Assembly (NCBI GenBank): GCA_951213105.1
Contig: OX578146.1
Span: 50,189,275 to 50,253,274 of the forward strand
DNA: 64,000 nucleotides
Reading direction: 5' to 3'
DNA from: Amaurobius ferox
Taxonomy: Eukaryota > Arthropoda > Arachnida > Araneae > Amaurobiidae
The translations under genes and the position numbers were made by a program. Below the pieces are notes generated by a model. The model saw only the letters and a list, made by a program, of their open reading frames with translations. It ran no database searches and was not told the origin of the DNA. Of the stretch, positions 47,280-57,859 are shown piece after piece (position 1 is the first letter of the stretch; every line of letters starts with the position of its first letter).

Positions 47280-48042
47280 CAAAGTTTATTGGAGTTAACG
47301 TGTGGCCATTCTATTTATTAAATAAATACATTTATTATTTTCTTTTATAGTTAATAAAAATTTAATTGGATTTTATTAAGTCTCCTGTGAAGTGAATATA
47401 GTATTATGTTCACTATGACAAGCATTTTAATATATTTTAAAATTACATTTTATTTTACTTTTAATTAAATTTTCGCAATTTTTGCTCATTATATTCTTAT
47501 CACTCAGAATCTTTATGGCACTTAATTGCCAACTTCTTTCCCCCCCAAAATATCCGATAACTAATAACTTAATACGTCTCTTAATTATTGATAGAGGCTA
47601 ATGGTTATGTTTTAGCGATTATTAATTCCAATAATAGGGAAACCTTCGCCTTCATGTCTGGGCTTTGTTAGGCTATAGCAGATGGCACAATGCCAGTTTG
47701 GCACGAGACGCTTGGTGAGGTAGTGATGTTCCAGCTTGCAAATGTCTGCTTTTAGAATGTGTTCAAAGGGCTGTTTGGATTTGAAGATCAAGGGCGAGCA
47801 AAGTAGGCTACCCTAGTTTTGACATAAAATCTGTCGATGCATACTCTTATTTCACTATTGTCCTAAAATTAGAACAACACACATTTGACACCTGTTTGTA
47901 GTATATTGCAAACATTCATTTTGATTTACTTTAATTCTTCGAAAGTTTTTACAGAGTCAGTAATTTAAACCTTACCCCTTAATTAGTTTTTATATTGAGC
48001 TATATTGACTCACTCAATGAAATTCAGAAGTTTGTCACGTAC

Positions 48043-48044
<2 letters not shown>
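47280..48044. other. No recognised feature
   Basis: AT-rich sequence. No supported gene, RNA or element. Confidence 0.4.

Positions 48045-48072
<28 letters not shown>
48045..48072. repeat. Poly(A) tract
   Basis: 28 consecutive A. There is no recognisable retroposed sequence immediately upstream. Confidence 0.9.
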
Positions 48073-48076
<4 letters not shown>

Positions 48077-48150
48077 TTTTCTGGTGACTTTCCAAATATT
48101 GAATATTTTTGTACATATGATTTCAACGTACTATGTTTTATTCTATACTG

Positions 48151-48180
48151 CAGCAGTTCTCAACCTGTGAGACGCAGAAG
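48151..48180 (+). mobile_element. hAT-like terminus (solo tip)
   Basis: CAGCAGTTCTCAACCTGTGA resembles hAT ends of the CAGTGGTTCTCAACC type. A 15-base G run follows at 48270-48284. No right partner is assigned; 48181-49114 otherwise has no recognised gene. Confidence 0.4.
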
Positions 48181-49114
48181 AAATGTGCTTACCTGGAAAG
48201 CACTCATTGTATTGCTTTTTATGATTATTTTAGAGGGAGGGGGGCTGAAATCGATATGGAAAAAGGAGTGGGGGGGGGGGGGGGTGGAGTACAGTGCCAT
48301 ACTGAGAATGATGATAATATTTTAAGAAATTTTACATATAGACTAATATGAACCTGTAAATACGGAAGGTGGGAGTTTTTTTTTTAAACCCAGTCTGCTT
48401 AACTCACCTAAAGGAAAGATGGGCTTAAAATTTTGATTTAGGCCTTAGTGTATTAAATTTTAATTCATACAACTTTGCATGGCCGATATGCACAAAGGTT
48501 TCACTGGATGAGCCAACTTCCAACTTCTTTGTGATTGGTTGTTGGGAGAACCGTCACAAAGAAGGCTGAGAACTGAATTTTATTGAAGCACTAAAAACAT
48601 TAAAAGTATAGTTATTTAATTCTAGACTAGACTATACTTTTAGTTTGTAGTTAGTACACTTACACTTGAAATTAGTTTCTTAGGGTAGAGCCGGGTGACA
48701 AGGACGGTTTTTGATCTCAAACTTTCAACAACACGACGTCGAAAGCGAGTTTCAAATGTAAACAAATTTTATATTTTTTGGTTATATCGCTAAATTGACT
48801 TTTTAAAAAAAATATCTTTACGTGCTGCATGGGGATGGATCGAAGGAAATCTTTTGGATAGCTTTTTATGCACCCAGTCATATGATAGATTTAGCATGTA
48901 GTTCCATAGAATTGAATGCTTATTTTAAAACGTGTCTGATGATCATTGCCCTACGTGACACAATTGATTAATCATAAATTATTAATCATTGGAAATATTA
49001 TTGATTCAATATATGAATGCATCAATTTACATTATTAGCTATTAATCACCTGGAATAATTAGTGTTATGTAAGTATATTTATCTTACAAAAAATGAAGAT
49101 GGCTGTACGTGTCT

Positions 49115-49290
49115 TTTTTTATTTATGTATTTTTTTTTTTTTTTTTTAGCGATAAAATTTAAGCTTCGTACGATCAAGAAATTTGGTGCACAGGTCCTTG
49201 AGGACATAGGAAGGCGCACTTCGGTTTTTTAAACATTTCGAATTAGTTTTTTAGTATTTTATATTTTAGCCCGATACACAAATAAATTCC
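49115..49290 (+). repeat. Repeat R6 (left part of R2 copy 2)
   Basis: AGCGATAAAATTTAAGC, TTCGTACGATCA, AAATTTGGTGCACAGGTCCT and TGAGGACATAGGAAGGCGCA match 28740-28815 in order. A poly(T) run precedes it. Confidence 0.65.
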
Positions 49291-49470
49291 TTAAGTGACC
49301 TAAAATATTGTCACAAAGTTTCCATCTTGACACCATCAGAAAGATCGAAGGATGTTTTTTTCCAACAATGTTTGAACCGAATCCGTGGGAGGACAATTCT
49401 TTCATATTTATTATTATTTTTTTTTTAATACGCTGAATTTTTCATTTTTTACGTTATCTGATACAATGTA

Positions 49471-49903
49471 GGATCAAAAAGTTCGGAGACTGTGCTGATA
49501 TCTCCTACCCTGATTGGAGAGGGGAACTATTTTACCGTGGCGTAGAGGCACATGTGACGCGAGATGTGAAAAGGAAGAAGCAGGTCCGCAGTGCAGGGTT
49601 TTTCCAGACAATGTGTGTCAGTGAACTGTAGTCGTCCAACATAGCACCTGCTGGTGCAGTGTTTCTGTCGGCGATTTCCCCAAACGCTGGCAAAATTTGA
49701 TATTCGTATGTTGTTCTTCAAACATCATTTCCGTTTTCGACAAACGCGAACGACTACAGTTCACTGGCATGCATTGCCTAGAGAAACATCTGCTTCTTTC
49801 TTTTCACATCTCGCGTCACATGTGCCTCTACGCCACGGTAAAATAGTACCCTTCTCCTCCAATCAGTGTTGGAGATATCAGCAGTCTCTGAGCTTTCTGA
49901 TCC
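49471..49903. mobile_element. Foldback MITE with TA target, 433 bp
   Basis: Arms of about 165 bp (left from GGATCAAAAAGTTCGGAGAC; right, in reverse, GGATCAGAAAGCTCAGAGAC) pair over GACTGCTGATATCTCC, CTATTTTACCGTGGCG, TAGAGGCACATGTGACGCGA, GATGTGAAAAG and CAGTGAACTGTAGTCGT. A spacer of about 110 bp separates them. TA flanks both ends (49469-49470, 49904-49905), as in Tc1/mariner-type elements. Confidence 0.88.
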
Positions 49904-49990
49904 TATCTTGTATATCGTCGCATCTGAAAACGAAGATTAGCACAATTCTATAATTTGGCTAAAAGTTCCGCATATATATCAGCATTTTAA

Positions 49991-50015
49991 TACACACACA
50001 CACACACACACACAC
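49991..50015. repeat. (CA)n microsatellite
   Basis: An uninterrupted CA dinucleotide run. Confidence 0.9.
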
Positions 50016-50989
50016 ATAAAAAAATGTTTTTGATTTTAAAAGTAATTTTAAATTTTGTAATTTTTTAAGTTAACTGATTCGGTCATCGCAATGAACCGTC
50101 TCCTACACTTCATCCGAGAATCGAACTTCACCTGCTCTGGATCAGATTCATTTTAAAGTAGGGTGAACGGGATGCGCATAATGTATGGGTTCTTGGCATC
50201 CGGGGCAGGGGGACTTCCGATAGAAGTCTTCTGGAGGTTTTGAATTGCATTTTGCTGTGTTGCAGATAGCGTGCTTAGGGAATTGAGTAGTAACGGACGT
50301 TTATTTACGACCCGAGCAACGGCGGGTCGTTGCTCGGATCGTTTAATTCATTTTAGTTGGTAAATATAATTTGTGAACTCCCTCCCTCCAGGTAAAAATT
50401 ATACCACTGCGTCATTCTGAGTTTTTAGGTAATCTGGTTCATTGCTGCCCATAAGAGGGGGGGGGGGACGCAAATCCCAAGAGTTGGAAGGAGAGGAAGC
50501 TCCAGAGGCGTCCCCGATCGCAAATATTTACTTCTTGAGGCTAGGGAAGACATAAATAATTCTTAAGAAAAGGGAAAATCAAATATGGAAAGGAGCCACA
50601 ATTTTTATGGGCGGCCGTGCCTAGTTTCTTAGTTTTCAGTGTTTTTATATGAAGTTCCTGCTAAGCTGATTTCGGATTTTTTACGTAAAGAAATATTTTG
50701 GCTTAAACCGTAAGAATAGGCTGACTCCCGTTAAAAATAAACAAAACACTTTTACCGACGACAGCAGATTTGAATCTATTTTGTCCTGCTTTCGCGTGAT
50801 AGATCAAATTTTCTATAGTTTCCTGTCCGTGAATTATCTTCTGCATGAATTACTTAATGATGCAAGGAACTGGTTTTAGAGTTCTCAAATTACATGAGGG
50901 ATTCCATGAAATGCCACATCGCTTTAATCCGTGACAAATAATCTGCTTTTCTTTTTTTTAGGATATTATCTATTTTTTGTCTTTTTTTG

Positions 50990-50991
<2 letters not shown>

Positions 50992-51024
<33 letters not shown>
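50992..51024. repeat. Poly(T) tract
   Basis: 33 consecutive T, followed by GAGAGAGAG. The flanking 50016-51434 has no recognised gene; an 11-base G run is at 50457-50467. Confidence 0.9.
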
Positions 51025-51025
<1 letters not shown>

Positions 51026-51434
51026 AGAGAGAGAAATGCTTCAAGAACTCCTGAAATGTTTTAGGAAAATTCAAATGTTTTTGCATAATTTTTCTCGATT
51101 TGATTTGTGAAGTTTCGAGCAACGAATCATTACATAATCACAGAACTCGCCAGTAGGGCGCTCTTAAAGTTAAGATTAGAATCATAACTACTATCACTAC
51201 TACTATCATAACTAATCATAACAACTGAGTTTCTGATATTATTGTTTGGAAAAATCATTGTTTTCCGAAATTTTTTGAATTTGGAACAGTGCCGGAGAAG
51301 GAAGATTTTTTTTTTAAGACTTCAGTAAGACGAGGAGAACTATAGCAACGTAAATAAGCACAAATAACACAGTAAGCAGCATACAGCTGTTTCGAGGATA
51401 CATGAGATCCCTTTCGTCAATGCAAGAGAACCAG

Positions 51435-51484
51435 CAAACCCGAAGTCCAAAAGAGGAATGGTCCTCTTTTGGACTTCGGGTTTG
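51435..51484. repeat. Perfect 23-bp hairpin, 4-nt loop
   Basis: The arm 51435-51457 (CAAACCCGAAGTCC...) is exactly complementary in reverse to 51462-51484 (...GGACTTCGGGTTTG), with loop ATGG. The absence of any mismatch sets it apart from the other inverted repeats here. Confidence 0.95.
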
Positions 51485-51699
51485 GATTTTGAAAATATGT
51501 TAAATACTGTTACATATAATTTTTAAAATGTTATTAAACCAGTAAAGTCCGCGCGTTTCGTCCGTCCAGCCATGCATGGAAAACAGGTACCGGCGGACAT
51601 CAACTTCCGCCAACTCTCCGGTCCGCTTGAAATATCCACAGACACATGCGAGCCATACACCCCTCTCATTCAATATTATCATTTCATATACGATTCCCT

Positions 51700-52310
51700 A
51701 TTAAAACATACATACTATACCAAACCCTAACATAACGCAGTTAATTTACTCTCCCCTAGACCCTCTAACAAATCAATTTATCAAGTTTAATTTCTCAAAT
51801 TTTTTTTCTCACGTTTTCAATTTCAGGTCATACTATGGAAGTAAAGGGACCACAGCTCTCTTCAATTGTATGGATCATACAATTCAGCTCCAACCAATCT
51901 ATCTGTAAACAAAATTTGCATTAATTGCATTGTTTAAAACGTGAATTTAAAAATAAAGCGGGAAGCTAGTGTCTCTAGTTCCGTGGTTTAAATATTCAGG
52001 TTCTGAATTTTTAAATTGGGATGGCCACACTTTCCTATTCAGCTTGAATCATGGAGATGGTCTCATCTCTTAACTCACGCAGTTTTCTTTTTATTTCTTC
52101 AAGCATTAAAGTCTCATGACCATGTAATTGTATTAGGTTGTGGCAACGCCTGTGGCCTAAGATTATAAATACAAAAATAGCAAAAAAAGACCAAATTTTA
52201 TGAGGTTTTTTTTTCTCCAAATCCAAGGGTTAATTTGAAAAACGGATTTCAAATTCAGCGTGATTGAATGGGGCATTTGGGACATACTGAAACCGTGCTT
52301 TTAGAGAGGT
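51700..52310 (-). repeat. Segment D, copy 1 (reverse), duplicated at 59-60.7 kb
   Basis: Read on the minus strand, it matches 59212-60680 in order: CTAAAAGC..CAGTATGTC, GAAATCCGTTTTTCA, AGGCGTTGCCAC, CATGGTCATGA, AGAGATGAGACC, GGCATCCCAATTT-like, TTTTAAACAATGCAA, GAATTGTATGA, AAATTGAAAAC and TAAATTAAYTGCGT. Copy 2 is split by R2 and a SINE. The duplicated unit is of unknown nature; it contains one small frame. Confidence 0.82.
52035..52226 (-). CDS. Small open frame, 63 codons, unknown
   Basis: The frame encodes a hydrophobic stretch (WSFFAIFVFIILG, possible membrane segment) followed by a charged, helix-prone tail (EEIKRKLRELRDETISMIQA). The homologous frame in copy 2 (59336-59416) keeps the hydrophobic part (SLVFLTIFVLIS) but then has stops. 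It could be the last exon of a duplicated gene or a frame inside a repeat; no family is recognised. Copy 2 has a plausible splice acceptor CCGTTTTTCAG just before the conserved part; copy 1 has CAA at that place. Confidence 0.3.
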   Translation of the reverse strand: MDLEKKKPHKIWSFFAIFVFIILGHRRCHNLIQLHGHETLMLEEIKRKLRELRDETISMIQAE

Positions 52311-53228
52311 GACAATAATATGATTTAATGCAGGAATGGTTTTAACTTTTAATATAGTAGATTTTGGGGCCCCGTAAAAGTGTGGGGGCCCAGGGTAAAT
52401 GCCCTGTTCGTCCTCCCGATAATCAGCTCCTGCCTCTAAAGACGTGTTCTATGAGAGCTGGCTAATGCATCGGGTCTATCATAGTATAGTGATCTATCTC
52501 TTCACCGAGAAAAGGCGAAACACTTTTTTTAATACTACGTGCAGTTTCCGCTGAACTTTAATCTTGATCATTCTATAACGATCTCGATCCTTTAAGCGGA
52601 ATCTTCAAAGAACGGTTAACCGCTTTTCATCATTTTCGGCAGAAGTGCGAGCAAGGGCTGACGTGTTCGTCCCGCCTTTTGACTGCGCCCGAGAAATTTT
52701 TCATCTCAATAATCTCAAAACGCTGCTGTTGATTTCTAGGGAGAATAAAAGAATGCTATTCAGCGTTCTTTCCAAACAGTGTGATTCTGTGGGCCGACAT
52801 CAATAACCTTCTGTTTGGATTTGTTCGGAAGTTCCTTGTTGTGGAGTTTATTTAGTATTTTTATGTGCTTTCTTAGAGATGTTTCAATTGTAGATTGTTA
52901 GGGTGGATGTGGATAGCGATGAGAGGAATCTTTTGCTAGCGGCTCCTAATTTTTCCTCTGCCCAGGCTGACCGAAGTTTCAACTGTTTGGAAGCAGTAAC
53001 GAGTTATGTAGTTGATGAAGTTAGCTCTTATAAATTCCGAAACCTGCTTTTTCCTTTATTTTTGTTATAATTTTCTAAACTCAGCTAAAATAAGGCACTT
53101 GATTGCGTAGTTTTGTTCAATGAGAAAGTTTTTGTATCTTTTCCTGTTATTTTTTCTTTTCATTTTTCCTAATTTTCGTTTGAGAGTGATTTCTTTCATG
53201 GGTAACATGATGCTCATTACTACCATTA
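52311..53228. other. No recognised gene
   Basis: GC-richer patch at 52365-52440 (GGGGCCCCGTAAAAGTGTGG, CCCAGGGTAAATGCCCTG) looks like the edge of a hAT-type element but has no partner. The remainder shows no feature. Confidence 0.4.
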
Positions 53229-53512
53229 CGAAATATTCCCAACTTGGCGATATTTTTCTAAATCAGCCACCAAGTTCGCCAAATGTTACGCAAAGACGAA
53301 TAGTTTTTGATTTCCTTATATAAATAGTAACATAGTATAATGTATAAGGAAAGTATTGTGACGGGGTCGAAAATTCGAATTCGAGTTTTCGACGGCAGAG
53401 CACGTTTCAAGCATCCCTGATCACGAATCGAATATTTTTGGTGTGTGTGTGGGGGGGGGGGGGGGGGAGACGATATAGCACGAAAAAATGCAGCGATTCG
53501 CATGGAATTTGG
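53229..53512 (+). repeat. Repeat R1, partial unit at the head of an R1 array
   Basis: 53229-53305 resembles the internal CCAACTTGGCGATATT part of R1. At 53310 a new R1 start follows (TTTCCTTATATAAATAGTAA, AAGTATTGTGACGGGG) and continues to AATTTGGGAC near 53512, with a 17-base G run at 53451-53467. 53513-53721 is not clearly R1. Confidence 0.7.
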
Positions 53513-53721
53513 GACAGGTGTTAGTAGATGGCTCAAAATATCGACGGTGAAAAAATTAACTGCTGAATTGCAACGGAAAAGCTGTAAAAAATTAATAAAA
53601 GTCAACATCTTTAATGCCAAATGCAACCCTGTTTGGCGAGTATACATAGAAAAACGCCAAATTCTGAAATGCACTGGCCATGTTTTCTCTCTATGACTTG
53701 AAATCCGTTGTAAAGTTATTA

Positions 53722-53845
53722 CTTTCCTTATATACATAATGTATAAGGAAAGTATTGTGACGGGGTCGAAAATTCGAATTCGAGTTTTCGATGGGAGAGC
53801 ACGTTTCAAGCATCCCTGATCACGAATCAAACATTTTTGAAGTGA

Positions 53846-53893
<48 letters not shown>

Positions 53894-53914
53894 TATGTGT
53901 GTGTGTGTGTGAAA

Positions 53915-53949
<35 letters not shown>

Positions 53950-54646
53950 AGTGAGTCTGTGGAGACGATAACTGACGAACGAATGGACCGATTCGAACCA
54001 AATTTGGTACAAAAATCACAATCCGTAAACACTGGAAGCCTATTGTTTTTATACGTGATCGAATGTTCAGAACCCCCCCTAAATTTTCGAATGAAATTTT
54101 GAAAAAATCGTTAAAAAATCAAAACCGCTAATAAAGTTACGCAAATAGATATTTCTTATGTGATTTTTCATTAGAAAACGATTGGCATAAATTTTAGAGC
54201 GCTAACATGAACCGTTCTCGAGATATTGTACATTTTTCAAAAAAATTATGAAAAAGTCACATAAAAAAAAAATTCCTATTGAGAAACATGTTCACTTTTC
54301 ATATGTAATACCATGCGATAAATTGAGTGACATCATTCTCGTGGATCTAGCTCGTTCCATTCATGAAAAAATATACTTTGAATAATACTTTTGTATTAGA
54401 ACGCCAATAGTCATTTATCTGCTGTAAGAATAACTTTTTTCTTAGTGCATAACTCTTGGCGAGATTTTGGCGACGAATTTGGCGAAATGTCGCCAACTTG
54501 GCGACTTTTTTGAAATGTTGCCGAATTAATGAAAATCTCGACAAATGGATAAAAATGATGCTAAATCAATGAAAATGACGACTAATTGTAGAAAATTCAA
54601 TATCTTGGAAAGAATATTAGTATCTACTATAAGAAAATCCTATTAC
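53722..54646 (+). repeat. Repeat R1, array unit 2
   Basis: It runs from the hairpin (TTACTTTCCTTATATACATA) through GTGACGGGGTCGAAAATTCG, a long GT/GAAAGTATGTGT tract (53848-53948), CCGTTCTCGAGATATTG, CCAACTTGGCGAC and ATATCTTGGAAAGAATATTA to TCCTATTAC. There the next unit starts without the usual right tip (about 70 bp missing). Confidence 0.9.
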
Positions 54647-55597
54647 TTTCCTTATATACATAATGTATAAGGAAAGTATTGAGACGGGGTCGAAAATTCG
54701 AAATCGAGTTTTCGACGGGAGAGCACGTTTCAAGCATCCCTGATCACGAATCAAACATTTTTGAAGTGATGTCTGTCTGTGTGTGTGTGTGTGAAAGTAT
54801 GTGTGTGTGTGTGAAAGTATGTGTGTGTGAGAGAGTCTGTGAAGACGATAACTGACAAACGAATGGATCGATTCGATCCAAATTTGATACAAAAATCACA
54901 ATCCGTAAACACTGGAAGCCTATTGTTTTTATACACAATCGAATGTTAAGAACAACCCTAAATTTTCAAATGAAATTTGGAAAAAATAGTCAAAAAATTA
55001 AAACCACTAATAAAGTTACGCATATAGACATTTCTTATGTAATTTTTCATTAGAAAACGATTGACATAAATTTTAGAACGCTAACATGAACCGTTCTCGA
55101 GATATTGCACATTTTTCAAAAAAATTATCAGAAAGTCATATAAAATAAAAAAAAAATATTTCCTCTTGAGAGACATGTTCACTTTTCAGTAATACCATGC
55201 GATATATTGGATGCATCATTCTCGTGGATCTAGCTCGTTCCATTCATGAAAAAAGATACTTTGAGTAATACTTTTGTATTTGAACGCCAATATTCATTTA
55301 TCTGCTGTAAGAATAACTTATTTCTTTGTCCATTATGCTTGGCGAGATTTTGGCGACGAATTTTGGCGGAATGTCGCCAACTTGGCGACTTTTTGAAATG
55401 TTGACAAATTAACGAAAATCTCGCCAAATGGATAAAAATGACGCTAAATAAATGAAATGACGACTAATTGTCGAAAATTCAATATCTTGGAAAGAATATT
55501 AGTATCTACTGTAAGAAAAACCTATTTATTTTACTGTAAAAGTGGTAAATTCATTACGTTATATAAGGAAAGTCATGTGTTGCCCACATCAGATTTT
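54647..55597 (+). repeat. Repeat R1, array unit 3 (full length, best reference copy)
   Basis: It has every R1 part in order: hairpin (54647-54682), GT tract with GAAAGTATG spacers, GCCTATTGTTTTTATAC, CCGTTCTCGAGATATTG, CTCGTTCCATTCATG, TGGCGAC-rich block, AATATCTTGGAAAG, and the right tip AAGGAAAGTCATGTGTTGCC then CACATCAGATTTTTT. 951 bp, no coding frame. Confidence 0.92.
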
Positions 55598-55958
55598 TTT
55601 TTTATAGTTTGCATTCAAAAGTATTTTAAATTGAGTTTGAATATATATTTTTAGTATAATCGTGCATTTCTCACAGTTTTATTATTTTATGTAAGTGAAA
55701 CAAATTAGCGATGTGCTATAATTTTGTGTTGTTGTTTTGTTTAATGCTCAAAACTCTTGCGCATGAAATTGTTTTATTTTTAATACCTCGATGCTTTTTA
55801 ATCTATTTTTTTAAACCACCAGTGGCTTTCAAATAGAAAATGTCACCATATATTAATGTGTTCAACGTGGTGTGATTGCTGTACCACGAATTCTCTGTTC
55901 CAGAAATGGAGCTATCTGATTTTACAGAAGCCGAAATAAATGTAAAAAATAAAAAAAT

Positions 55959-56098
55959 CTGATGTGGGCAGCAAATGACTTTCCTTATATAATGCAATGG
56001 GTTTACTAATTTTACAGTAAAAAAAATAGATTATTTTTATAGTAGTTATTTATTTTCTTTCCAAGATATTGAATTTTCGTCAATGAGTCGTCATTTTC
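55959..56098 (-). repeat. Repeat R1, reverse fragment (right end only)
   Basis: AAATCTGATGTGGGCAGCAA at the left edge, then TGACTTTCCTTATATAATGC and AAGATATTGAATTTTCGTC, match the last 140 bp of R1. It stops abruptly at 56098, where the DDE relic begins. 55598-55958 holds no recognised feature. Confidence 0.85.
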
Positions 56099-56900
56099 CA
56101 GATGTTTAATACTGATTGATAAATCGGGATTTAATAAAGAAATTTATTCGGGGAGAACGCTTGATTGGGATCAAAACAGATTGAAAGTGCTGCACAATCT
56201 ATCCATGCTACGACCCATTCATATACTATAATGCCAACAATCAGCAAAGATGGAATGCTTCTATCACCTTTATGTATTGTGTATTCTGAACCTAAAGGAC
56301 AATTCGGACCCCAAGTGAGGCAGAAAATGTTTCAAACTGACAATATTTATACCGTCGCTTCGAAATCGGGGGAAAATGGGATCAAAAGAACTGCGCGAAT
56401 ATTTATCGGAAGTGTATTTTAAAAACACACCAGATGAAACCGTACTTTTAGTGGATTATTGGTCACCCTTCAAAAACAACGATTTGATTGTTAGTGTTAC
56501 GTCACCGGGTAAAATCGTTCATGTGTTTGTCATGCCACCTAAAACCACTCATCTAATACAATCCCTTGATAGGTACGGTTTTCGGGTCTGGAAAAATTTA
56601 GTTTGAAAATTTTCAGATTTAGTTATGACTGCACAAATACAAATCGATTTGTTTCATAGAGACAATACCTTTAAAGTGCAATCTATTGTATACAACCAGT
56701 TCTCTCATGGCATGCATGCTCATACACAGAAAACCATCCTGGGTGTTTCGGAAATCCTGTTGATGTCATATTTACTGCACACAACGTACTTGATTGCGGG
56801 AAAATATTCGCTCGGTGTAGCTGGTGTAAAATATGTTTCTGTTTTATGCATTTCTTCAATGAGCCTCATATTTGTAACACCTTCAATTTATAAAGAAATT
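56099..56900 (+). pseudogene. DDE_1 (pogo-like) transposase C-terminal half, frameshifted
   Basis: Pieces in several frames follow the order of DDE_1-superfamily transposases: MFNTD near 56103-56117 (first Asp), SGFNKEIYSGRTLDWDQN, then THSYTIMPTISKDGMLLSPL at about 56215, GQFGPQVRQKMFQTDNIYTV, a frame change near 56375, then VLLVDYWSPF (second Asp, near 56450), VFVMPPKTTHLIQSLDRYGF, RVWKNLV, FSDLV and QIDLFHRDNTFKVQSIVYNQ. After another frame change the C-terminal FGNPVDVIF and a Cys-rich RCSWCKICFCFMHFFN segment end at about 56870. At least three frame changes make it inactive. Terminal repeats are not identified. The long frame 56625-57014 is partly this protein and partly out of frame. 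Confidence 0.82.
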
Positions 56901-57293
56901 AACCCTTTCATTCGACCTCAATCATTTGTCATCAATTATATCTCTTATAAATTATATACCATAGTACTGATACATGTAATCTGCATTTTCTGTTTTTCAA
57001 GTGGAAGTTGTTAAGAAGCTATTTTTCAAGTATTAACGACTCTAAATACAGCATAAAATGCCTTTGATAGTATAAACACATTACATGTGTTCGTCAATTT
57101 ACAAGAATGCAAAGTCGCCAATTGATGCTAAATGTACTTTTCTGGCAATCTCAGACCCAATTTTCAACATTATTCTACTCCTCTTCTAATACAATTCAGC
57201 AACTAATTTCCAGACTATGAATTTTCTATAACTTCTAACACCTGTCAAATTTTCGTCGAATTCTATGAGTTTAGCTTGGGAGCGTTTCCTTGT

Positions 57294-57847
57294 TAGACAA
57301 CGATTGACATAAACTTTAGAACTCTAGCATGAACCGTTCTCGAGGTATTGCACATTTTTCAAATAAATTTATCAAAAAATCCCATAAATTAAAAAACTAT
57401 TAACTATTGAGAAACATGTTCACTTTTCATATGTATCATGTGATAAATTTGGTAACGTCATTCTCGTGGATCTAGCTCGTTCCATTCACGAGAAAAGATA
57501 CTTTGAGTAATACTTTTGTATTTGAACGCCAATAGTCATTTATCTGCTATAAGAATAACTTATTTCCCCGTCCATAACGTTTGGCGAGATTTTGGCGACG
57601 AATTTGGCCGAATGTCGCCAACGTGGCGACTTTCAGCCAAAACAACGTGTTGCCAAATTAACGAAAATCTCGCCAAATGGATAAAACTGACGTTAAATCA
57701 ATGAAAATGACGACTAATTAACGAAAATTCAATATCTTGGAAAGAATATAAGTATCTACTATAAGAATAATCTATTTTTTTTTTATTGTAAAAGTAGCAA
57801 ATTCATTGCATTATATAAGGAAAGTCATGTACTGCCCACATCAGATT
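57294..57847 (+). repeat. Repeat R1, 5' truncated copy
   Basis: It starts inside R1 at ACAACGATTGACATAAAC and runs to the right tip GGAAAGTCATGTACTGCCC at about 57839. A reverse copy begins about a dozen bases later. Confidence 0.88.
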
Positions 57848-57859
57848 TTTTTTATTGAC

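Noticed and set aside
50090..50160. Possible tRNA-like B box (GTTCGATTC on the minus strand)
   Set aside because: No A box at the right distance and no cloverleaf could be drawn.
53258..53830. 190-codon minus-strand frame
   Set aside because: It spans two R1 starts; the repeated peptide IRDQGCLKRALPSKTRIRIF is just the R1 left end translated twice. Other R1 copies break the frame.
53791..54102. 103-codon frame and several minus frames in the GT tract
   Set aside because: Cys-Val or Thr-His repeats caused by (GT)n inside R1; the same frames recur in other R1 copies at 54.6-54.9 kb.
57516..57704. Frames over the CGCCAA/TTGGCG-rich block of R1
   Set aside because: The same block occurs in all R1 copies with shifting frames and stops; non-coding.
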